DNA of 64,000 nt from CALDSL01 sp039810245 (GTDB lineage: Bacteria > Chloroflexota > Anaerolineae > Anaerolineales > Anaerolineaceae): contig JBDHWQ010000024.1 in the NCBI GenBank assembly GCA_039810245.1, positions 1-64,000 on the forward strand, read 5' to 3'. Within the stretch, counting starts at the first letter, position 1. Each line of letters begins with the position of its first letter. The notes below the pieces were generated by a model. That model was not told the DNA's origin and made no database searches. It was given only the letters and a program-made list of their open reading frames with translations. The position numbers and the translations under genes are program-made. Shown here piece after piece: positions 50,639 to 59,053 of the stretch.

Positions 50639-51607
50639 TTAGCTCTCCACATCAGTTTCGTCATGCAGGAAGCCTTTTTCCCGCATTTTCTGGCGCAACT
50701 CATCCAGGCTTTTCTCGCCAAAGTTGCGGATGGACATTACGGCTTCATCACCCTTCTCCAGCAGCTCGAGCACATCACCAACGGTGGTGATGCCCGTGCG
50801 CTTGAGCGAGTTGAATACCCGCACCGAAAGGTCCAGGTTCTCGATTGGGGTCTCCGCGGCTTCACTGGTCAGGCGGCTACCAGCAATTTCCTTCTCGGCG
50901 CCGACCATCAATACCTCTTCACTCACGCCGGAAATATAGCGCAGGTGGTCGATGAGAATTTTGGACGAGTTCGCCAGCGCCTTTTCGGGCGTCAGCGTGC
51001 CATCCGTCCAGATCTCCAGAACCAGGCGGTCATAGTTGGTGCTCTGGCCAACGCGGGAATTCCCAACCGTCCAATTCACACGCTTCACCGGGCTGTAAAT
51101 CGCATCAACCGGGATTTCGCCGATGGGCAGGCGGCCCACCCGCTCGCCAGACGGGGAATAGCCCCGCCCGCGGTCTACGGTCATATCGATTTCAAGCCGG
51201 GTACGCGGATCGTCCACAGTGAAAAGATACAAATCTGGATTAACGATTTCTACTTCCGCCGGCACCTGAATGTCGGCCGCGGTCACAACGCCTTCACCCC
51301 GCACTTCGAGGTGCAGATGCGAGGTATCGGCATCGTGCAGCACCAGGCGCAGCTGCTTGATCTGCAGCATAACCTGAATGACGTCTTCCCGCACGCCCGG
51401 AATGTCGCTGAACTCGTGCAGCACATCCGAGACGCGGATCGACGATACCGCCGCGCCTTCAAGTGAAGATAACAGAACCCTGCGCAGGGCATTGCCCAGG
51501 GTTACCCCATAGCCCCGGCCAAGGGGGCTGATTACAAACTTGCCATAGTTTCGAGCCTCAGCTTCGCGCTCGACTTTCGGCGTCACCATATTGGTTAGAG
51601 CAGTCAC
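50639..51607 (-). CDS. rpoA: DNA-directed RNA polymerase subunit alpha
   Basis: 322 residues. The N-terminal dimerisation/assembly domain (about 1-230) has Leu-Gly-Arg-Gly-Tyr-Gly-Val-Thr-Leu-Gly-Asn-Ala-Leu-Arg-Arg. A linker and the C-terminal DNA-binding domain (about 255-315) follow, with Leu-x-x-Ser-Val-Arg-x-x-Asn-x-Leu-Lys and Asn-Phe-Gly-x-Lys-Ser-Leu. The start is unclear: GTG 51607 sits 8 nt after AAGGG and is preferred, GTG 51616 overlaps that site, and ATG 51589 is the first ATG. Lies between rpsD and rplQ, the standard order. Confidence 0.96.
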   Translation of the reverse strand: MTALTNMVTPKVEREAEARNYGKFVISPLGRGYGVTLGNALRRVLLSSLEGAAVSSIRVSDVLHEFSDIPGVREDVIQVMLQIKQLRLVLHDADTSHLHLEVRGEGVVTAADIQVPAEVEIVNPDLYLFTVDDPRTRLEIDMTVDRGRGYSPSGERVGRLPIGEIPVDAIYSPVKRVNWTVGNSRVGQSTNYDRLVLEIWTDGTLTPEKALANSSKILIDHLRYISGVSEEVLMVGAEKEIAGSRLTSEAAETPIENLDLSVRVFNSLKRTGITTVGDVLELLEKGDEAVMSIRNFGEKSLDELRQKMREKGFLHDETDVES

Positions 51608-51665
51608 GACTGTCACCCTTTCCCGTAATGCACCCTGAAAAACCGCGCATCCGGACTAGCTGGCG

Positions 51666-52307
51666 TTAGCGCGAGTAGTACTCAACAATGAGCTGCTCGT
51701 TCAGATTGCCATCGATCTCGGCACGTTCAGGCATGCGCAGAACACGCCCGGTCATGCTCTTGATATCGCGGTCCACCCACAGGGCGGCGGTGCGATTTTC
51801 GGCCAGCTCGGGCAGCTCTTTGAAGTACGTCAGGCTGCGAGAGCCTTCGCGTACTGCAACGCTATCGCCAGGGCGAACCAGCATCGAGGGGATGTTGGTG
51901 CGGTGGCCATTGACAGTGAAGTGACCGTGCGAAACCATCTCGCGTGCCTGGGCGCGGTTTTCCGCGAAGCCTAGGCGATACACCACGTTGTCCATGCGGG
52001 TCTCGAGGATTTGCAGCAGCGAGAGACCGGTCAGACCGCGACGGCGCAGCGCGATGCTGTAGTAGCGGCGGAACTGGCGCTCGAACACGTTGTAGACGCG
52101 GCGAGCTTTCTGCTTGGCGCGTAACTGGCGCGCATAGTCGGATACACGATCGCTGGCGCGGCCAGAGCCGGTACGACCATGCTGGCCCGGAGCGAACGCG
52201 CGCTTTTCAACGGAGCACTTGGGGGAGTAGCAGCGCTGTCCCTTCAGGAATAACTTTTCACCTTCACGCCGGCAGATACGGCACACCGGCCCAATGTACT
52301 TAGCCAT
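51666..52307 (-). CDS. rpsD: 30S ribosomal protein S4 (zinc-binding form)
   Basis: S4, 213 residues. The N-terminus holds four Cys (9, 12, 26, 31) forming a zinc knuckle. The S4 RNA-binding domain follows (Arg-Leu-Asp-type Arg-Met-Asp-Asn-Val-Val-Tyr-Arg-Leu-Gly-Phe and Gly-His-Phe-Thr-Val-Asn-Gly). Start at Met-Ala-Lys-Tyr; the open frame continues 17 codons upstream, nearly to the rpsK stop, without support. In E. coli S4 represses this operon. Confidence 0.96.
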   Translation of the reverse strand: MAKYIGPVCRICRREGEKLFLKGQRCYSPKCSVEKRAFAPGQHGRTGSGRASDRVSDYARQLRAKQKARRVYNVFERQFRRYYSIALRRRGLTGLSLLQILETRMDNVVYRLGFAENRAQAREMVSHGHFTVNGHRTNIPSMLVRPGDSVAVREGSRSLTYFKELPELAENRTAALWVDRDIKSMTGRVLRMPERAEIDGNLNEQLIVEYYSR

Positions 52308-52327
52308 ATTCCAAAAATCCTCTCTGA

Positions 52328-52732
52328 TTACACGCGGCGTTTCTTGGGGGGCCGGCAACCGTTATGCGGTACCGGGGTAATATCAGAAATCGAGCGCACA
52401 CGCATGCCAACCGCCTGCACGGCGCGAATGGCGTTCTCGCGGCCGGGGCCGGGGCCCTTCACGATCAGATCCACTTCCTGCATACCCATCGCCTGGGCGG
52501 TCTTCAGCGCCTGTTCAGCGGCCAGGCGCGCAGCGAACGGAGTGCTCTTGCGCGAGCCCTTGAAGCCAGCCGAGCCAGCACTGCCCCAGCAAACGGTATT
52601 GCCCTGGGGGTCCGTGATGGTGATGATGGTATTGTTGAAAGAGGCATAGACGTGAATATGCCCGCTGGACAAAGTGCGCTTTACTTTGCGCGCGGTGGTT
52701 GTGCGCCGCGCCGAGCGTACGTTTTGTGCCAT
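52328..52732 (-). CDS. rpsK: 30S ribosomal protein S11
   Basis: S11, 134 residues, with the Phe-Asn-Asn-Thr-Ile-Ile-Thr-Ile-Thr-Asp and Gly-Pro-Gly-x-Gly-Arg-Glu-x-Ala-Ile-Arg motifs and the closing Asn-Gly-Cys-Arg-Pro-Pro-Lys-Lys-Arg-Arg-Val. A 117-bp gap separates it from rpsM upstream, large for this operon. Confidence 0.97.
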   Translation of the reverse strand: MAQNVRSARRTTTARKVKRTLSSGHIHVYASFNNTIITITDPQGNTVCWGSAGSAGFKGSRKSTPFAARLAAEQALKTAQAMGMQEVDLIVKGPGPGRENAIRAVQAVGMRVRSISDITPVPHNGCRPPKKRRV

Positions 52733-52849
52733 ATTTCCTCACTAATCCTGTATTGCTAGATCAAGGTCGTAAAAACCACAGCGTGGATGACCGGCCAGGC
52801 AGCCGCGGGGAGAGGATTCCCCACCCGGCGCCGCATCCGCGCGGCAGAA

Positions 52850-53239
52850 TTACTTCTTGGTTGCACCGCGGCGGCGACCACGACCGGCCACAGTCTTCTT
52901 GGGGCCCTTGCGGGTACGCGCATTGGTGCGCGTGCGCTGGCCATTGACAGGCAGGTTGCGGCGGTGGCGCAGGCCACGGTAGCAACCGATCTCGATCAGG
53001 CGCTTGATGTTCATCTGAACTTCGCGGCGCAGATCGCCTTCAACTTTATAGTTGCGGCTGATGAATTCGCGCAGCAGCGCCAGGTCAGCCTCGGTCAAAT
53101 CCTTTACGCGCACATCCGGGCTGACCTGGGTCGAGCTCAGGATGGCGTGCGCGCGGGTCGGGCCAATACCGTAGAGGTACTGCAGGCCAACTTCGATGCG
53201 CTTATTGCGCGGAAGATCAACACCTTCGATTCTTGCCAT
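52850..53239 (-). CDS. rpsM: 30S ribosomal protein S13
   Basis: S13, 129 residues. Start Met-Ala-Arg-Ile-x-Gly-Val-Asp-Leu-Pro, a helix-two-turn-helix with Ile-Gly-x-x-x-Ala, and Arg-Gly-Leu-Arg-His-Arg-Arg-Asn-Leu-Pro-Val-x-Gly-Gln-Arg-Thr. The tail is strongly basic. It is 12 bp downstream of rpmJ. Confidence 0.97.
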   Translation of the reverse strand: MARIEGVDLPRNKRIEVGLQYLYGIGPTRAHAILSSTQVSPDVRVKDLTEADLALLREFISRNYKVEGDLRREVQMNIKRLIEIGCYRGLRHRRNLPVNGQRTRTNARTRKGPKKTVAGRGRRRGATKK

Positions 53240-53251
53240 GTTTCTTGATCC

Positions 53252-53365
53252 TTATCCCTGTCGCTGCTTGTGCTTTGGGTTTTCACAGATGACGTACAGC
53301 GTGCCACTGCGCTTGACGATTTTGCACTTGGCACAGCGCTTTCGAATAGACGGCGATACTTTCAT
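53252..53365 (-). CDS. rpmJ: 50S ribosomal protein L36 (zinc-binding form)
   Basis: A 37-residue gene, easily missed. It begins Met-Lys-Val-Ser-Pro-Ser-Ile-Arg-Lys-Arg and has the Cys11/Cys14/Cys27/His32 zinc set of the C+ form, ending Lys-Gln-Arg-Gln-Gly. AGGAGCAACTGAA lies just upstream of the ATG. It directly follows map; the infA gene commonly found between them is missing. Confidence 0.96.
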   Translation of the reverse strand: MKVSPSIRKRCAKCKIVKRSGTLYVICENPKHKQRQG

Positions 53366-53412
53366 TTCAGTTGCTCCTCAAAGAATGATACCTGGTTCAG
53401 CCAAAGGGACTA

Positions 53413-54231
53413 TTATACCTGATGGGCTGTGTTCTGTCCAGATAAGCGGGTTCCGCTTTCATCCAGAGCGGTGAGAATGTACGGCCCATCGGATGTGACT
53501 GCCACCGAATGCTCGAAGTGAGCCGTCAGCGAGCGGTCGCGGGATGTTACCGTCCATTGGTCAGGCATGACGCGGGTCTCGGCGGTACCCACCAGCACCA
53601 TCGGTTCCAGCGCGATGGTCATCCCGTTGCGCAGCAGCATGCCGCGCCCGGGAATGCCATAGTTGGGAACCTGCGGGCCTTCGTGCATCTGCCGTCCCAC
53701 GCCGTGGCCGGTGTACTCGCGGGTGACATAGAGACCGTGGCTTTCCACGTACTGCTGGATCGCCGCGGACACGTCGCCCACGTGATTGCCGGCCACCATC
53801 TTGGCAATGCCTATGTACAGCGCGGCTTCGGTCACTCGCAGCAGTTTTTGCGCCTGCTCGGAGATCTCGCCCACGCCGGCCGTGAAGGCGGCATCACCCA
53901 CAAACCCTTGAAACACTGCGCCGCAGTCGATGGAAATGATATCGCCTTCCTTCAGCTTGCGCTTGCCGGGGATACCATGCACCAGCTCTTCGTTGACGCT
54001 GGCGCAAATGCTGCCCGGGTACGGGTACGCGCCGGGATAGTTCTTGAACGGCGAGTACGCGCCATACTTGCGCAGCACTTCTTCGGCGGCGGCATTAAGA
54101 TCAGCGGTCGTGACCCCGGGGCGGATCGCGGCACGCACGGCAGCCAGCGCTTCGGCGTTAATCCGGCCAGCTTTGCGCATAATCGCGATTTCATCCGCGG
54201 TCTTGATCGTGATCTGTCGATCCCAACTCAT
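53413..54231 (-). CDS. map: methionine aminopeptidase, type I
   Basis: Removes the N-terminal Met from nascent proteins. A 272-residue pita-bread fold with metal ligands visible in Ser-Ile-Asp-Cys-Gly-Ala, Val-Gly-Asp-Ala-Ala, Gly-His-Gly-Val-Gly-Arg-x-x-His-Glu-x-Pro, Ile-Ala-Leu-Glu-Pro and the final Phe-Glu-His-Ser-Val. It has no N-terminal zinc extension (type Ia) and continues ~20 residues beyond the core. 11 bp downstream of adk. Confidence 0.96.
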   Translation of the reverse strand: MSWDRQITIKTADEIAIMRKAGRINAEALAAVRAAIRPGVTTADLNAAAEEVLRKYGAYSPFKNYPGAYPYPGSICASVNEELVHGIPGKRKLKEGDIISIDCGAVFQGFVGDAAFTAGVGEISEQAQKLLRVTEAALYIGIAKMVAGNHVGDVSAAIQQYVESHGLYVTREYTGHGVGRQMHEGPQVPNYGIPGRGMLLRNGMTIALEPMVLVGTAETRVMPDQWTVTSRDRSLTAHFEHSVAVTSDGPYILTALDESGTRLSGQNTAHQV

Positions 54232-54242
54232 ACAGCACTTCC

Positions 54243-54890
54243 TTATTCGATGGCCGCGAGCATATGCTCGGTCACGGTTTCGATTGGCTGCGTCCCGTCG
54301 ATTTCCACCAGCAGGCCATGCTTGCGGTAGTAGTCGATCAGCGGCGCGGTGTTCTCGAAGTAGACTTTGATGCGGCGCTCGACCGTTTCGGCCTTGTCGT
54401 CGTCACGCTGGTACAACTCGGAGCCATCCACATCACACAACCCGGCCTGTTTGGGCGGGTTGTACTTCTGGTGGTAAACATGACCCTGCGCGCGGCAGGT
54501 CCAGCGACCACCCAACCGTTCTACCAGGATTTCCGGCGCCACGGCGATGTAGGGAACCACATCCACCGCGCCGCCCATACCGGCCAGCATTTCCGCCAGC
54601 GCATCGGCCTGCGCCGGGGTACGCGGAAAACCATCCAGCAGCGCGCCGGTTTGGGTATCGGGGCGTGAGAGGCGTTCGCGAATCATGGCGATGGTCACGT
54701 CATCCGGAACCAGCTCGCCGCGGTTCATGTAGCCCTGCGCCAGCGTCCCCAGCTCGGTCTGCGCTTTCAGGTTTTCACGGAAGATATCACCCGAAGAGAT
54801 ATGGGCCAGGCCCAGTTTTTCGGAGATCACTTCCGCCTGCGTGCCTTTGCCGGCCCCAGGCGGGCCTAGCAGAACGATATACTTGGCCAT
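54243..54890 (-). CDS. adk: adenylate kinase
   Basis: Interconverts ATP+AMP and 2 ADP; 215 residues. P-loop Gly-Pro-Pro-Gly-Ala-Gly-Lys-Gly-Thr at 8-16 (start Met-Ala-Lys), Gly-Phe-Pro-Arg-Thr for AMP, and Arg-Arg-Asp/Asp-Asp in the core. The long LID has the position of a zinc motif but only part of it: Cys-Arg-Ala-Gln ... Leu-Cys-Asp-Val-Asp, so two of the usual Cys are replaced and zinc binding is doubtful. 5 bp after secY. Confidence 0.96.
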   Translation of the reverse strand: MAKYIVLLGPPGAGKGTQAEVISEKLGLAHISSGDIFRENLKAQTELGTLAQGYMNRGELVPDDVTIAMIRERLSRPDTQTGALLDGFPRTPAQADALAEMLAGMGGAVDVVPYIAVAPEILVERLGGRWTCRAQGHVYHQKYNPPKQAGLCDVDGSELYQRDDDKAETVERRIKVYFENTAPLIDYYRKHGLLVEIDGTQPIETVTEHMLAAIE

Positions 54891-54895
54891 CTGCT

Positions 54896-56224
54896 TTACC
54901 CCTTGATCAGGTTATCGTCGTAACCGTGCAGTTTGAGCTCGGTTTCGATGATGGTGAAGGTATCGCGCACGACACCCACCACGATCAGCAGGCCTGCCGA
55001 TGAAACCAGGAAGAGACCAGCCTGCCTTGCACCCACCGGCAGGAACGCACCGAGGATGTAGGGCAATACCGCCACCAGGCCGAGGAACAGAGCACCCGGC
55101 AGGGTGATGCGGCGCTGCACTTTGGTCAGATAACGCTGCGTGGGCCCACCGCGGACAACGCCGGGGATCTGGGCGCCCTGCTTCTTCAGATTCTCGCCGT
55201 AGTTCTGCTGCGTGAACAGCACGTCGGTGTAGAAGAAGGTGAACAGCACCACCATGAGGAAGTACATCAGCGAGTACCAGCCGTTGTTCGCGCCAAAGGT
55301 GTTATACACACCACGGGCAAAGGTGCTGGTCGCCATAAAGTAGCTGGCAACGATGGCCGGGAAGGTCAGGATAGACTGGGCAAAGATCAGCGGGATCATG
55401 CCGGCCATGTTGACCATCAGCGGCAGGTTGGAGCGCACAGGCATCGACATGCGGTTACCAACGCGGCGGCCGGGGAACAGCACCGGCACATTGCGGCGGC
55501 CCTGCTGCACGAAGACGATGGCAAAGATAGTGAGAACCAGGATTGCCATGATCAGGAGCAGCAGCCACCAGCCATTTTGCTGGTCGGAAAGCAGCGAGCC
55601 GAGGTGCGCGGGGATACGCGAGACGATGCCGGCGAAGATGATCAGCGAGAGGCCCTGGTTGGGGATGCCGTACTCGGAAATCAACTGGCCCAGCCAGATG
55701 CCGAACATCGTACCGGCAATCATAGCAAGCAGCGTGGCAAGGGTAGGAACCAGAGCCGCGCCACTAAAGCCATAGTTTTGTAGGATGGGCGTGCCGCCAG
55801 TGAGCTGGGTAAAGATATTGATCTGGCCCACCGCGGAGAGGGCTGCCATCGGGATGGTGCCGATGATGGTCCACTTTTCCATCCACTTCTGGCCTTCACG
55901 CGGGTTATCTTTGATGCGCCGCTCGAGCGCCGGGATGATGGGCACGAGCAACTGGATGATAATCTGCGCGGTGATGTATGGGTAGACACCCATTGCCAGG
56001 ATGGAGAAATTGGACACCGTGCCGCCCGACAACAGGTCCAACAGGTTGAACAGGTTGCCGGCAGCGCCGCCCTGGGCGGCCAGGCCGGACAGGACGTTGC
56101 GGTCGATGCCCGGCACCGGCACGTTGGCGGCCAGACGGTAGAGAATCAGCAGGCCCAGGGTGATGAGCAGCTTCTTCCGGATGTCTTCAGATTTCCACAA
56201 GTAACGCCAAGCGGAACGCTTCAT
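54896..56224 (-). CDS. secY: protein translocase subunit SecY
   Basis: The channel of the Sec translocon, 442 residues, ten membrane helices. It has the plug region Gly-Leu-Leu-Ile-Leu-Tyr-Arg-type N-terminus, Ile-Leu-Ala-Met-Gly-Val-Tyr-Pro-Tyr-Ile-Thr-Ala in helix 2, and the cytosolic C5 loop Gly-x-Gln-Ile-Pro-Gly-Val-Arg with the essential Arg. Located after rplO, as usual. Confidence 0.97.
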   Translation of the reverse strand: MKRSAWRYLWKSEDIRKKLLITLGLLILYRLAANVPVPGIDRNVLSGLAAQGGAAGNLFNLLDLLSGGTVSNFSILAMGVYPYITAQIIIQLLVPIIPALERRIKDNPREGQKWMEKWTIIGTIPMAALSAVGQINIFTQLTGGTPILQNYGFSGAALVPTLATLLAMIAGTMFGIWLGQLISEYGIPNQGLSLIIFAGIVSRIPAHLGSLLSDQQNGWWLLLLIMAILVLTIFAIVFVQQGRRNVPVLFPGRRVGNRMSMPVRSNLPLMVNMAGMIPLIFAQSILTFPAIVASYFMATSTFARGVYNTFGANNGWYSLMYFLMVVLFTFFYTDVLFTQQNYGENLKKQGAQIPGVVRGGPTQRYLTKVQRRITLPGALFLGLVAVLPYILGAFLPVGARQAGLFLVSSAGLLIVVGVVRDTFTIIETELKLHGYDDNLIKG

Positions 56225-56252
56225 GCGTGGAATCTCCTTTGCGAGGCAGCAG

Positions 56253-56702
56253 CTAGAGCAGCTCTACGCGGCCGCCAGCAGCTTCGATTTTCGCCCGGGC
56301 GCCCTTGGTGATGCGGTGTACGCGGACGGTTAACGGCACAGTGATTTCACCGCGCCCCATGATGACCACCGGCTTGTTCATATTGCGGATCAGGTCGGCT
56401 TCCATCAGGGTTTCGGGGGTGATCTCAGTATCGGCGGGGAAACTGGCCAGCTTATCCAGGTTGATTTCTTCGAATTCAACCCGGTTCGGCGGGGTAAAAC
56501 CTTCACCACGGATGAACGGCAGGCGGCGGTAGAACGGCAGGTTACCACCCTGGCGATACAGATTGCCACCCTCACCCGCGCGCGAGCCCTGGCCCTTGGT
56601 GCCGCGGCCGGCAGTCTTGCCCTGGCCGGCGCCGGGGCCGTGACCCTTGCGCTTGGGTTCTTTCTTGGAGCCCGGATTGGGCATCAGGTCGTGTAATTTC
56701 AT
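56253..56702 (-). CDS. rplO: 50S ribosomal protein L15
   Basis: L15, 149 residues, with the Gly/Lys/Arg-rich N-terminal extension (Lys-Arg-Lys-Gly-His-Gly, Gly-Lys-Thr-Ala-Gly-Arg-Gly-x-Lys-Gly-Gln) and the globular C-terminus. Its ATG overlaps the rpmD stop by 4 nt (ATGA), giving coupled translation. Confidence 0.97.
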   Translation of the reverse strand: MKLHDLMPNPGSKKEPKRKGHGPGAGQGKTAGRGTKGQGSRAGEGGNLYRQGGNLPFYRRLPFIRGEGFTPPNRVEFEEINLDKLASFPADTEITPETLMEADLIRNMNKPVVIMGRGEITVPLTVRVHRITKGARAKIEAAGGRVELL

Positions 56703-56911
56703 TCCTCTACCTGTTCTTCCACAACCACGAGGTGATTGACTTTCATCAGCATGCCGCGCAGCGTGGGAGAATCCACCTGTTCGACAGTCTGGTTCATGCG
56801 GTGCAGGCCCAGGGCACGCAGGGTAGCCTTGTGGCGCACCGAGTAACCGATGGCGCTTTTCACCAGGGTGATGCGCACGGTTTTCGGAGTGGCTTCGGGT
56901 TGCTTAGCCAT
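56699..56911 (-). CDS. rpmD: 50S ribosomal protein L30
   Basis: L30, 70 residues: Val-Arg-Ile-Thr-Leu-Val-Lys-Ser-x-Ile-Gly, Leu-Gly-Leu-x-x-x-x-Gln and the closing Gly-Met-x-x-x-Val-x-x-Leu-Val. It overlaps the end of rpsE by 8 nt. The N-terminal 8 and C-terminal 5 residues are extra to the core. Confidence 0.95.
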   Translation of the reverse strand: MAKQPEATPKTVRITLVKSAIGYSVRHKATLRALGLHRMNQTVEQVDSPTLRGMLMKVNHLVVVEEQVEE

Positions 56912-57434
56912 TCTTCCTCCGCTCCCAGAACGGCATCAGCTCGGCGGCAGGTTTCCCGCGCCGCGCAGCTTCCTGTTCCGGCGATTTGAGCTGGTCGAGG
57001 GCATCGAAAGTGGCCTGAACCACATTCAATACATTCGATGAGCCCAGCGATTTGGTCAGGATGTCGCGGATGCCGGCGGCTTCGAGTACGGCGCGCACGC
57101 CACCCGCGGCAATTACGCCGGTACCGGGGGATGCGGGCTTGAGCAGCACTTTGGCCCCTGCCAGGCGGCCCAACACCTCATGCGGGATGGTGGTGCCGGA
57201 AAGGGAAACGCTGCGCATGTTCTTGTGCGCGTGCTCGGTAGCTTTGCGCATGGCATCCGGAACAGCGTTGGCTTTGCCGACACCCAGCCCCACCTTGCCG
57301 TGGTTGTCACCGGTGACGACCGTTACCCGGAAGGAGAACCGGCGGCCACCCTTGACGACTTTGGCGACGCGGGCAATCTCGATGACGCGCTCGTCAAACT
57401 GCTGTTCCATGGGTTGAAAGTTGTTCATATCCAT
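56904..57434 (-). CDS. rpsE: 30S ribosomal protein S5
   Basis: S5, 176 residues. The N-terminal dsRBD-like domain has Val-Lys-Gly-Gly-Arg-Arg-Phe-Ser-Phe and Gly-x-x-Gly-Lys-Val-Gly-x-Gly-x-Gly-Lys-Ala; the rest is the decoding-site hairpin with Pro-Ala-Ser-Pro-Gly-Thr-Gly-Val. A second ATG lies two codons in; the first is used here for lack of a decisive ribosome site. Confidence 0.96.
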   Translation of the reverse strand: MDMNNFQPMEQQFDERVIEIARVAKVVKGGRRFSFRVTVVTGDNHGKVGLGVGKANAVPDAMRKATEHAHKNMRSVSLSGTTIPHEVLGRLAGAKVLLKPASPGTGVIAAGGVRAVLEAAGIRDILTKSLGSSNVLNVVQATFDALDQLKSPEQEAARRGKPAAELMPFWERRKNG

Positions 57435-57469
57435 ATTATGTAGGCCCTCACTCTACGATCGCAGCTCGC

Positions 57470-57835
57470 CTAGAACTCCAGGCCAGCCTGGCGGGCGCCA
57501 TCAGCCAGGGCTTTTACTCGCCCGATGTACTGGAAACCACCGCGGTCGAAAACCACCGCCGTGATGCCCTTGGTTTTGGCACGCTCAGCAACGAGCTGCC
57601 CAACAGCGCGCGCCTGGTCGGTCTTGTTCATACCCGTCACCTTGGTGCGCAGCTCATGGTCGATCGAGGACGCGGCGGCCAGAGTCTGGCCGGCTTCATC
57701 ATCAATCACCTGGGCATAGATTTCGGCCTCGCTGCGGTAAACGCACAGGCGCGGTCGCGCGGAGGTCCCAGCCATGTGCTTGCGCACACGGTTATGACGT
57801 CGAATACGTGACTCAGCACGAGAATATTTAGCCAT
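57470..57835 (-). CDS. rplR: 50S ribosomal protein L18
   Basis: L18, 121 residues. It binds 5S rRNA through the basic N-terminus (Arg-Arg-His-x-Arg-Val-Arg-Lys-x-x-x-Gly-Thr-x-x-Arg-Pro-Arg-Leu). The end Val-Phe-Asp-Arg-Gly-Gly-Phe-x-Tyr-x-Gly-Arg-Val-Lys-Ala-Leu-Ala-Asp-Gly-Ala-Arg is the usual signature. Confidence 0.97.
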   Translation of the reverse strand: MAKYSRAESRIRRHNRVRKHMAGTSARPRLCVYRSEAEIYAQVIDDEAGQTLAAASSIDHELRTKVTGMNKTDQARAVGQLVAERAKTKGITAVVFDRGGFQYIGRVKALADGARQAGLEF

Positions 57836-57842
57836 TCGTCAC

Positions 57843-58397
57843 CTACTTCTTACCTTTGCCCTTGCCGGATTTACCAGCCTTGCGGCGGATCTTCTCACCC
57901 AGGTAGTGCAGGCCCTTACCCTTGTAAGGCTCGGGGGGGCGGATCTTGCGCAGGTCCGCGGCCACCTGGCCAACCTGTTCTTTATTGAAACCGTTGACCT
58001 TCACCTGGCGGGTTTTGGTGTCCACTTCGAAGGAAATACCTTCTTCAGGGGTGATTTCCACCGGGTGCGAGTACCCGACGTGCAGGACGAGGTTCTTACC
58101 GTTCATTTCCGCACGGTAACCGACACCATCGATTTCCAGCACCTTGGTGAAACCGGTGCTGACGCCCGTGACCATGTTCTGCAACAGGGCGCGGGTGGTT
58201 CCATGCAGAGCGCGCACGCTAGGCTGATCATTGCTGCGGGTGATGACCAGGTCATTGCCCTCACGGGTGATTTCGACCGACGGCGAAAAATCGCGGCGCA
58301 TCTCACCTCTGGGACCCTTGACCATCACAGCCGTGCCCTTTACATCTACCTGCACGTTTGCCGGAACGGTGATTGGCATGCGACCAATTCGAGACAC
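57843..58397 (-). CDS. rplF: 50S ribosomal protein L6
   Basis: L6, 184 residues, a duplicated fold; Met-Ser-Arg-Ile-Gly start, Gly-Val-Gly-Tyr-Arg-Ala in the first repeat and the conserved Pro-Pro-Glu-Pro-Tyr-Lys-Gly-Lys-Gly-x-x-Tyr near the end. The start codon is GTG with an AAGGAGGTAAC site upstream, one of the strongest in the window. Confidence 0.97.
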   Translation of the reverse strand: MSRIGRMPITVPANVQVDVKGTAVMVKGPRGEMRRDFSPSVEITREGNDLVITRSNDQPSVRALHGTTRALLQNMVTGVSTGFTKVLEIDGVGYRAEMNGKNLVLHVGYSHPVEITPEEGISFEVDTKTRQVKVNGFNKEQVGQVAADLRKIRPPEPYKGKGLHYLGEKIRRKAGKSGKGKGKK

Positions 58398-58433
58398 TTT
58401 GTTACCTCCTTCTTATCCTGTGGCAGCCGGTGG

Positions 58434-58847
58434 CTACCAGACCTTGCACAGGATTTCGCCGCCAACACCGAGCTGGCGGGCGCGCTGGCCGGTCATCACA
58501 CCCTTGGGGGTGGACAGGATCGAGATACCCATCCCGGCGAGAACCCAGGGGATATCCTGCTTGTGCGTGTACACGCGGCGGCCGGGGCGGCTGACGCGAA
58601 CCAGCCCGGTAATAACCGAGGCGCGTTCGCGGCGTTCGCCCACGTATTTGAGGCGGATGCGGAGCACACTCTGCTCCGGCTTTTCCGTCTCGCCAATCTC
58701 AAAGTTCTCGATGAAGCCCTCTTCCTTGAGGATGCGGGCTATCTCAACCTTGAGCTTCGAGCTGGGCATTGCCACCAGCGTTTGACCCACCATCGCGCTG
58801 TTACGGATGCGAGTCAGCATATCGGCAATAGGATCATTCACACTCAT
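58434..58847 (-). CDS. rpsH: 30S ribosomal protein S8
   Basis: S8, 137 residues: Asp-Pro-Ile-Ala-Asp-Met-Leu-Thr-Arg-Ile-Arg-Asn at the start and Gly-Ile-Ser-Ile-Leu-Ser-Thr-x-x-Gly-Val-Met at the end. Primary binder of 16S helix 21; in E. coli it represses the spc operon by binding the rplX-rplE region. Confidence 0.97.
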   Translation of the reverse strand: MSVNDPIADMLTRIRNSAMVGQTLVAMPSSKLKVEIARILKEEGFIENFEIGETEKPEQSVLRIRLKYVGERRERASVITGLVRVSRPGRRVYTHKQDIPWVLAGMGISILSTPKGVMTGQRARQLGVGGEILCKVW

Positions 58848-58869
58848 TCTTTAACCTCCGGGCTGGCTC

Positions 58870-59052
58870 TTACCAGGATGACTTTACCACGCCGGGAATC
58901 TTGCCTTCCAGAGCTAACTCGCGGAAGCAAATGCGGCACAGACCAAATCGGCGAATGTAACCACGCGGGCGGCCGCAGCGCTGGCAGCGATTGCGTACCT
59001 GCACGTCGAACTTCCGCCGTTGTTCACGATACATCATGCACTTTTTTGCCAT
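58870..59052 (-). CDS. rpsN: 30S ribosomal protein S14, zinc-binding short form
   Basis: S14 of the 60-61 residue zinc type (often rpsZ): Cys23-x-x-Cys26 and Cys39-x-x-Cys42 around Gly-Arg-Pro-Arg-Gly-Tyr. One base separates it from the rplE stop. Confidence 0.96.
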   Translation of the reverse strand: MAKKCMMYREQRRKFDVQVRNRCQRCGRPRGYIRRFGLCRICFRELALEGKIPGVVKSSW

Positions 59053-59053
59053 A

